Positions 56,800 to 64,000 of a DNA stretch of 64,000 nucleotides are shown piece by piece; positions within the stretch are counted from its first letter, which is position 1, and each line of letters opens with the position of its first letter. The stretch comes from Sepioteuthis lessoniana (taxonomy: Eukaryota > Mollusca > Cephalopoda > Myopsida > Loliginidae). A program made the translations under genes and the position numbers. The stretch covers positions 69,501-133,500 of the forward strand of contig CAUZXS010000171.1 in the NCBI GenBank assembly GCA_963585895.1, read 5' to 3'. The notes beneath the pieces are model-generated. The model worked only from the letters and a program-made list of their open reading frames with translations. It was not told where the DNA came from and searched no databases.

Positions 56800-57480
56800 G
56801 AAGGAGAGAGAAGAGAGGGAGAGGAAAGATAGAAAAAGAAGAGGGTGCTAAAAGAGTGAGATTCAAAAAAAGAGGAATATCAGTGAATTAAAAGGGGGGA
56901 AAAGATAGATGAATAGATGGAAAGGATGGTGGGAAAGAAAAGAGGGAAAGGAGGTAAAAATAAGAGAGGGATAAGAAAGTGGAGGGGAAATGAAGAGACA
57001 GAGGTAAAAACGAAAATGAATGACTGAGAAGAAGAAAGGGAGGAATGATTGTAAAAGCGGAAGATGAAAGACTAAGAAAACGAAAGGGCTAAAAAGGGCA
57101 AAAACGAAAGAGGTCGAATTAGAGAGGATTCTAGAAAAAGAGAGGCAGATGAGAGGAAAGAGAGGGTAGGGAAGAAAGATTGATTGAAAAGAAAAAAATG
57201 AAACTGGTTGACAGAGGTAGAGAAAAAAAGGAAAGAAATAAGAGGGGGGGAAGGAGAGAAGAGAAGAGGAAGTGAGGAGGTATAGGTGAGATGAGTGGCA
57301 TAGACAAAGTAAGAGAGAAAAAAGAGGGAAAAAAAAGAGAGAATGTTAAAAGAGGGTCAAGAGACAGGGAGCCCCAACTCTAAGCTTGCTTAGATAGGAG
57401 GAAAGAGAAGGAGGATGTTGGAGAAAAAGAAGAGAAGTAAGAGGATAGTAAATAAGTTCTAGTACATAAACAAAAAGAAA
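56800..57480 (+). repeat. Long polypurine (A/G-rich) tract
   Basis: About 680 bp in which the plus strand is overwhelmingly A and G (gagaggaaagatagaaaaag and similar) without a fixed period. Degenerate (GA/GAAA) repeat or ancient microsatellite. No open frame of note. Confidence 0.85.
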
Positions 57481-57504
57481 ATTTGTAAGATAACGAAATG
57501 ATTT

Positions 57505-57736
57505 GGGTATGTCCTCGTGATGTAATGGTTAAAGTGATGGACTGCGGAATCGTAGTAAGCGAGTTCGAACTCCAGTCGCGCTATTGCATTCACTTTCCGA
57601 CAATTCCCCTGGGAAAAAGTATGAACCCCTTATCATCCCAGCTATGGGTTAAATTGTACCACAACTGTTCTTCTCGGGGATGGCTTTGGTATTATATAAC
57701 CTACAAAAGTTGATATGCTAATAAACAAACAAAGCA
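57505..57736 (+). mobile_element. SINE B, complete, 9-bp target duplication
   Basis: Intact A box (tcgtgatgtaatggttaaag) and B box (gagttcgaactcc), core, and tail to aacaaacaaagc. Flank aaatgattt at 57496-57504 and 57737-57745. Confidence 0.9.
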
Positions 57737-57746
57737 AAATGATTTA

Positions 57747-58455
57747 GGTTCTTTGGTTTTAATGAGCATATCAACCTGTAATATTACGGACGGGCGCTGT
57801 CGTCAATCAGTGAAGGTGACACGGGACTAGTGCGTGCGGGCAGAGTGACCTGCAAAGTTAGACGTGGTTTTAAAATAATCACAGATGTAATATTACTTGT
57901 TTCCCTAGTCACATCGAACATTTCTCCAAAATCTCTATATAAGAAAACAAGTAATTAGATTTTGGCAGAGTTGAAGGCAGTTGTCAAAACGGGTGCATTA
58001 AAGGTTCCGGAGGCCCCGACCCGTCATACCCCAGTCTGCTGTGACAGGTGTGTGTCAAACGGCCAGCTCTCACCCACATCCTGTCACCAGTGAGAGGAAG
58101 TGAGAAGAAAGGACTTTTCGAGTTGCAGTGATCATAGCTGAATAAAAACGGCTGCTATATTTTTCCCTTACCTTCGAGTTTTAGTATTTCTTTTTCTGCA
58201 GACTTCTTTCTTTACAGCACAAAACGTTGGTCCAATGGTACAAACCTCCGTGGGGTATTTAATGCCAAAATCATCCCTTCAGAATAAAAAAATATTTAAG
58301 GTGTTATTTAACTCATAGTTAGTTGGTAAAGTGGGGTTCATTCCTTTCCCAAGGGTATTAATTCGAAAGTGAACGTAACTTCGTGGCTGGAATTCGAACT
58401 CGTTTACTCGATGAGTCAAACACGTTCACCACTACGTCAGGGGTATATCCACGAA
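57747..58455 (-). mobile_element. SINE B split by an LTR-like insertion
   Basis: The tail end 57747-57776 (plus ttggttttaatgagcatatc) and the rest 58241-58455 (plus ggtatttaatgccaaaa, ctttcccaagggtatt, ggaattcgaactcg) form one minus-strand SINE B around the insertion. Confidence 0.75.
57777..58240 (+). mobile_element. LTR-like insertion inside SINE B
   Basis: Starts tgtaatattacggac; an inverted end ttaca lies at 58212-58216, giving a 440-bp TG...CA unit, followed by 24 bp (aaaacgttggtccaatgg) before SINE sequence resumes. Contains ctatataag at 57935-57943 (TATA-like) and aataaa at 58141-58146. The flanks caacc and caaacc are an imperfect 5-bp duplication. Probably a solo LTR of a second family, possibly with a remnant of the adjacent primer-binding region. 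Confidence 0.6.
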
Positions 58456-59392
58456 GAAAATTGGGCGATAAAAATCTTTAAAAAGTTATAAAAGCAGAAT
58501 GACTGATCGATTCTAAAATAAACTGAGAGGAAGAATAAGGAAAGAAAATCAGAAAGAATGAAGAAGGTAAAATGAAAGACGAATAAGAAAAACTTGAAAA
58601 ATGAATTAAAGGATAAAAAAAGAAAGAAAATGATGGAAGGGGGATAGAATAAAAGAAGAAAGAAAAGAAAAAGGAAAGAAAGAAAGCAAAATTTTTAAGG
58701 CAAAGTAAAAGAAGAAATAACCACAAATAATTACGAAACAGGATAAATATTCATTAAAATCATCTTTTGCTAACATAAATATTTATTTACAATGGGAGTT
58801 TATTTTATTTACAATGGATAGATTTTTTACAATGGGAGATTATTCTGATTAGCTCGTTGGCTTATATGACATCACAAACCATGGGTTTATTTCATAGGAT
58901 CAATATTAAAATTTTCTTTAAAAAAATAATAGGCACAAAAATCCTGTTATTCTTACTACAATCGAAACAACAAATTTATTGTAATCTGAAAAGATTAACG
59001 AAAAATATATTTCTCAGAAATTTTATGGTCATCAGATAATTTACAATATTGTTACCAATAAAAAAGAACTTACATAGCTTGAATGATGCCTAATATGCTG
59101 GGCAGGTTGGGTTTTTGTTTTTGTTTTTGTTTTTGTTTTCTTCTGTTTTTTTCTCTGTCAAAAGAAAATTCCTAGATATACGTATTAAGAAAAAAAACTT
59201 GGAATTTTTTTATAAACTCATTGTTCAAACATTCAATTAAGATATGTTTTTATATTCTGTTTTATTCCTTCGAATGCAGTCGCGTTACGTAAAGTTATGC
59301 AATCATTTTATAAGTTCAGTTGGAAAAAAACTCAATAAATACTATTTGTATTGTTTAATTAAATGCTAGTCATTGTCTAAGTAAGACAAAAG

Positions 59393-59424
<32 letters not shown>

Positions 59425-60519
59425 GGTGTTTCTTTTAAGTTTCAAAATATAAATTCTTTTTGATTTGAGGCGTCTTGCAGGAACATGGCTTCTTGCGGAG
59501 TTCAGTTTATTTTTAGAGACTTACCGTTTAAGAAAGCATATGTTACGATTATTCGAGAAACAAATTTTGCATATTAGAATATCCCTCTATATACAATACG
59601 TATACATCATAAATTTGGTTGGGCCACACCAAAACGTTTGATGATCGGAGGAGAACAGACTAACAAACTTTTCCGGAGAAATACTGACGAAAAAGTGATT
59701 AACTGTTGAATTAGGCACGTAATTAAGGAAAATCGCAGCATATATTTTTGAGTAGTCTGTCTAATTTGTAAATCTAGTCATAAAATCTGACAAAGCTATT
59801 TGATTTTTAAAATCTTTTTGCAAGAATCCTATTTGAACGAAGTTATCTTCAGAAATAACGGAACAGCATCTGAATGAAAGTATTCTATTATTCCATATTT
59901 AAAGATCAATTTAGTAATAATTTAAGACTAATCAACTAAATAACGGTTAAAAAAATACGGTGAAATTTCACCTTTCTTAATAAAGAGTGTCAACAAAAGA
60001 AATAGTTTCAAAAATTTATTTCAAAATCTGTTTAAGACATAGTCACTCAGGATGCGTAGTTTTTGTAGGAAAACACTTGAAGTTTATTGTTTAGGATTTA
60101 AATTGCTCCAGGTGGTCTATTGTCAGTCAAGGTGCCAAAACATAACTTTTAAGAAAGCTCTAGTTTTTTAATTTAAAAAAAAACTAGAAATTCTCTTTCT
60201 GCGGTCCAATGACCTTTTTTTAAAAAATCAGGAAAATCAGTGATTAGACTTTCTTTGATGGTGCAAGATATTTGAAACAAGAAGACGTTTGTGTAAAAGT
60301 AAAAGGCTTGGGAGAACATTAAGAAAAGAACGGGAACGTAACTGTGTTAGTTAAATCGACAGCCTTCAGAAACAGACAAGGGAGCCAAATCAGGAGTTAC
60401 AAAATCTATTCTATACACTGAAAACATATGTGGAAACGATTGAAAAAGATTTCTTACGAACTGCAGTTTGTACTATATCTGAATGGTCGGGAAACAATCT
60501 AGCATCGTTATTTCTGTAC
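58456..60519. other. AT-rich stretch with simple repeats, no gene seen
   Basis: 58480-58720 is purine-rich; (TTTTTG)n at 59104-59140; (GTT)n(GGT)n at 59391-59428. Other sequence is AT-rich and featureless. Confidence 0.5.
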
Positions 60520-60530
60520 AGAACTGCTGG

Positions 60531-61138
60531 TTGGTTGGTTGTTTGGTCGGTTGGTTTGGCTATCACGTCATATCAACCTTTGTAGGTTACTTAATATGAA
60601 ATCCATTTTTATACAATTACTCAGTCATATTTTAAACAATTCAGTTTAGCATGAGTACACAGTTTAATTGTCAAAAACATTTCTATTTTAAGCTATTCCG
60701 TTTAATCAAACATTTCTATTTCAACCAATTCAGTTTCGTATAAGTATAGATTTTTTTTTACACAGAGTTAAATGTCAAAACAGTTCTATTTCAAGCAATT
60801 CAGTTTAATGTAAGTACAGTTTCAATCTCAAAAACAATTCCATTTAAAACAATTTAGTTTAGCGTACAAAATAGTTCTATTTCAAACAATTCAGTTCATC
60901 ATAAGTACGCAGTTAAGTTCTATTTAACCCATAGATAGGACCCTATCAAGTGTTACCATTCCGGGCCAGAGTGGACCCGGAGGTAATGGGAATAAAGGGG
61001 TATTCCGTATTCCCTAAAGCTTCAGCATTAGTGGAATCTCACCATCAGATTTATTATATATCCTGAACACTCTTTGATGGGGTCTTACTCCTCCGCAGGG
61101 TGCTATCAGTGAATTCTACAGCCCCAGCTGACTGAGCA
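60531..61138 (-). mobile_element. Element C, copy 6, perfect 11-bp target duplication
   Basis: 608 bp. Flanked on both sides by agaactgctgg (60520-60530 and 61139-61149). Tail side begins with (GGTTG)n, then catatcaacctttgtaggtt (element tail in reverse), tandem body 60600-60905, head block with plus ggccagagtggaccc, and head end plus cagctgactgagc. Confidence 0.9.
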
Positions 61139-61272
61139 AGAACTGCTGGAGCATCATATTATGATGGATTTTCTACTCTAAGTTGCAGAAATAAACTTCC
61201 GGGGTTCGACTATAAAACGAGGTATTATAAGTGACAATATCTAAAATAGGTACTTTTCAAATAAATATTTCT

Positions 61273-61780
61273 TTTGTGTCCTCGTGGTGTAATGGTTAAA
61301 GTGATGGACTGCGGAATCGTAGTACGCGAGTTCATTCTCCAGTCGTGCTATTATGTTCACTTTCGGGCAAATACCCTTGGGAAAGGTATGAACCCCCTTA
61401 TCCTCCCAGCTATGGGTTAAATAGTACTGTTCTTCTAGGAGAATGGCTTTGGCATTAGTAAGTAAAGTTGGCGACCATAGTCGAGGGTAACCCGAAGGCT
61501 CCCTTTTCGATAGCTACTACACCAAGGTGTAGGGGAGGGCGCTACTCATTCCCTGAATTGCTCTACTTTACCCTTGATCCGTACCTTTTAATGCTGAGTG
61601 TTAAGCAAGGAGACATCAAGTACCATTTTTTGAGTCTTTGGTATGACTCGACCTGGGATTGAACCCAGGTCTCCCGGGTTATTGGCAAACACTCTAACCG
61701 CTAGGCCAATGTCCGGTACGCTTCGGCATTAAATAACCTAAAAAGAGTTGATATGCCATTAAACAAAGAAACCAAACCTA
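61273..61780 (+). mobile_element. SINE B interrupted by SINE A
   Basis: Head (tcctcgtggtgtaatggtta), core and the start of the tail occupy 61273-61457; the tail resumes at 61721 (ggcattaaataacct, gttgatatgccattaaac). The second box is altered to gagttcattctcc. Confidence 0.9.
61458..61720 (-). mobile_element. SINE A nested in SINE B
   Basis: Complete minus-strand SINE A: head A box on minus tggcctagcggttagagtg, B box ggttcaatccc. Target duplication ctttggcatta (61447-61457) and cttcggcatta (61721-61731), one mismatch in 11. Confidence 0.9.
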
Positions 61781-61989
61781 TATGTATCATAGTATCAAAT
61801 AATAATGCAATAGGTATAAATTAAAGTTTCGAAAAGTTAATCTATTGATACCTGTACTTATGATTTAATAAAGATGTTTCAAATTCAGTATGTTTACAAT
61901 TTAGGCAATAAAATTATGTAGCACAAATTTTGTTTTTCCTCAATTCGCATTATATTTTAGTTTTGTTATAATTCACAAAGTCCCTCGCT

Positions 61990-62093
61990 TCGAAGGCCGA
62001 ATGAATGGGGCAACCAATGAGACTCGTACTCACTCGTGGAGGTTTGCTGGTTTAACTTGTTAACCATTACACCACCAGAAGTGTTTATATCTT
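61990..62093 (-). mobile_element. tRNA-like head remnant
   Basis: Minus strand tctggtggtgtaatggttaa is a good A box; the B-box region (cgagtctcattgg) is degenerate. No core or tail recognisable. Confidence 0.45.
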
Positions 62094-62303
62094 AGTTTTC
62101 TATGTTGTAAAAGTATGATCGTTATTCTCTTCTCACTTTGCTAATAATGAAATTTCAAAATAAACCTATTCTATATGTAAAAATGGGCAAATTTTCACAT
62201 TTTCACTTACATAAGGTTCAAATTAAACATTATATGAATCAAGATTCACATATATATAAACTAAAGTTATAGTAAAATGAAAGAAAATCTTAAGGGTTGT
62301 GTG

Positions 62304-62530
62304 TGGGCGTTCTCGTGGTGTGATAGACTCCGGAATCGTAGTAAGCGAGTTCGAACTCCAGTCATGCTATTACGTCCACTTTCGGACTAATACCCTTGGG
62401 AAAGGTATTAACCACCATATCCTCCTAGCTATGGGTTAAATAGCACCACTACTGTTCTTCTTAAAAATGATGGATTTGGCATTAAATAACCTACAAAGGT
62501 TGATATGTCATTAAGCAAAGAAACCTAACG
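62304..62530 (+). mobile_element. SINE B, 13-bp imperfect target duplication
   Basis: Head with a deletion in the A box (tcgtggtgtgatagactcc), intact B box gagttcgaactcc, core and tail to attaagcaaagaaacc. Flanks taagggttgtgtg (62291-62303) and taagagttatgtg (62531-62543), two mismatches. Confidence 0.9.
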
Positions 62531-62682
62531 TAAGAGTTATGTGTTTTCTTTCAGATTTGTGACTATAACGTAAATCATTGTCACTTCTCAGTCCTCAAAT
62601 ATAATCTCCCTAAAGGTTTCCTCATACACTCCTTGGTTTCACAAAAACATTGTTTTTTTTTCTTTTATGGAACACGGTTAAG

Positions 62683-62912
62683 ATAGGTGGTCCTCGTGAC
62701 TAAAATGCTGGACTATGTCCTCGAACGAAACGAGTTCGAACTCCAGTCGCTCTGTAGGGTTAACTTTCCGGCATATATCCTTGGGATAGGTATAAACTTC
62801 CTTATCACCCGGGCAATCGGTTAAATAGTATCACTGCTGTTCTTCGGCAAGGATCCCTTTAGCATTAAATAACCCACGAAGGTTGGTGGCCATTAAACAA
62901 AGAAACCAAAAT
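62683..62912 (+). mobile_element. SINE B, diverged
   Basis: tcctcgtgactaaaatgctg head, B box gagttcgaactcc, core with several changes (tatccttgggataggtat), tail taaataacccacgaagg. No target duplication assigned. Confidence 0.8.
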
Positions 62913-64000
62913 CAAAAGCAAAGTTTGATGAAAAAATCGGTATTTTTCATTTATGTTGGTCATAAGCAATTGGGAACTAACACTTTCTTCCCAGGAAAAA
63001 TAAAAAGTTAAAATTCTGTAATATAGTGTATTCGTTCACTCGATTTAATCATCCATAATTGTTGAAATAAATTTGTATATCTTTTACAATTTTACTTTCT
63101 TAAAGAAACATGTCTTTTTCCATCTCTCTTTCATCGAATAACACTAAGACAGACGGAGATATAACCTCACTATTTCATGCAATTATTAATAAAAACCCCA
63201 AAAATGATTAGAGCATATTAATTTTAAAAATGTTTCGATTTATAGTATAGATATTACACTAAACTAGACACTTACTTTGTGTTTGTCAGGTTAGCTAGAC
63301 TAAATCTTAATGTTCTTGTTTAATGTATAAAGTAAACGTCTTGGTAAATCTTTCCCAAGCCTGAAAGAAGTTATGACCATTTTCTCATAATTTTTTTTCC
63401 GATAAAATTTTACGGTCACCAAAAATCAAGACTTTAAAAATGTTGCAAAATAATACCATAACGTCATAAACCTCTTTTATCTGTAACGTTTGTTATCTTT
63501 CAAGTCCTCACAAAACATACCTATAAAGTCTGTTTATTGTTTCACTATAACGGGAATTGGAAAAATATAGAGTTTACATTTTTTGCGTGTATATTTAGTT
63601 TAATTAATGAATCTGTTACTTTCTTTTATAAAAGGGGAAAAAACGAAAGTTATAAATCTTAAACGTTTTTTTTTTACATTTAAAGAGCACTCAAACTGAA
63701 ATTAACCGCAATCTTTTAGTTCTAATTAATATTTTAAAGCCATTGTTTTCAAAGAGGTTGATAAACTAGTTTTCGATCATGATTACAATACCTCTGACTT
63801 TTAGTCCTCACCTTTATCACTTGAACCAAACCCGCAAGTACTTGAAAATGTAAATTATTAGATTCGAAGTGGAGTTTGCTGTCAAAGAAATGAGCAGAAT
63901 ACTTCTTTAATTGAATGAGGGTGTTGGACAATTATTATCGTTTTTAGAGAGAGAGAGTGGGGAGAAGAGAGACCTCAGCTCTTACCGCTGGCAGTTAAAG
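62913..64000. other. AT-rich DNA, no gene seen
   Basis: No supported gene. A short GA run at 63947-63958 is followed by sequence that weakly resembles 15284-15325. Confidence 0.5.

Noticed and set aside
57505..62912. Functional tRNA genes at the A/B-box pairs
   Set aside because: Box pairs belong to SINE heads: each is followed by the same core and tail, several have target duplications, and acceptor stems are not evident.

Overview
The window looks like intergenic or deep-intronic DNA from a cephalopod, most likely an octopus. This is an inference from three things seen in the sequence: (i) many tRNA-headed SINEs sharing a central core of the Ceph-SINE kind, (ii) very long (TA)n, (CA)n, (CT)n and (GATA)n microsatellites between AT-rich single-copy DNA, and (iii) LINE remnants of molluscan/invertebrate character. 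I find no complete host protein-coding gene, rRNA operon, bona fide tRNA gene, CRISPR array or prokaryotic operon. Four short segments look exon-like or anomalous but unproven: 6544-7272 (-), 17294-17507 (+), 20075-20279 (+) and 48923-49051 (+).

Layout. 0-9 kb: AT-rich DNA, microsatellites, a 51-bp inverted repeat, a mosaic SINE (1467-1735) and one copy of a composite retroposon that I call element C (3960-4488). 9.3-10.3 kb: a 78-bp minisatellite in thirteen units that keeps one reading frame open. 10.4-20 kb: microsatellites, element C copy 2, SINE pieces, a duplicated TA-centred palindrome and a mariner-type MITE. 20-30 kb: decayed and 5'-truncated copies of an AP-endonuclease LINE (LINE-1 of this window), an LTR, and one intact SINE B with a 12-bp target duplication. 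34.4-38.5 kb: a near full-length copy of the same LINE, broken by a stop, frameshifts and a 757-bp solo LTR. 40.8-47.5 kb: a graveyard of a second LINE with a CCHC knuckle and a C-terminal restriction-like endonuclease (RLE-LINE). One copy is cut by element C, SINE A and a mariner; three 3' ends lie in a row on the minus strand. 47.6-49.5 kb: two 5S-rRNA-like sequences. 50-64 kb: three more element C loci, five SINE B loci (one split by an LTR-like insertion, one carrying a nested SINE A), two LTRs and a 680-bp polypurine stretch.

How the parts relate. SINE A, SINE B, SINE D and element C are non-autonomous. SINE B and element C have unrelated 5' heads but the same ~50-bp 3' tail, so they probably use the same LINE machinery. 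SINE B and SINE D share the central core but differ in tail, and the copy at 1467-1735 combines the head of B with the tail of D. Element C is the most interesting object here: four copies are bounded by 9-14 bp target-site duplications, and each carries a tandemly repeated ~60-70 bp body that varies in copy number, giving total lengths from 529 to 1018 bp. All ages are relative, read from nesting only; no database comparison was possible.
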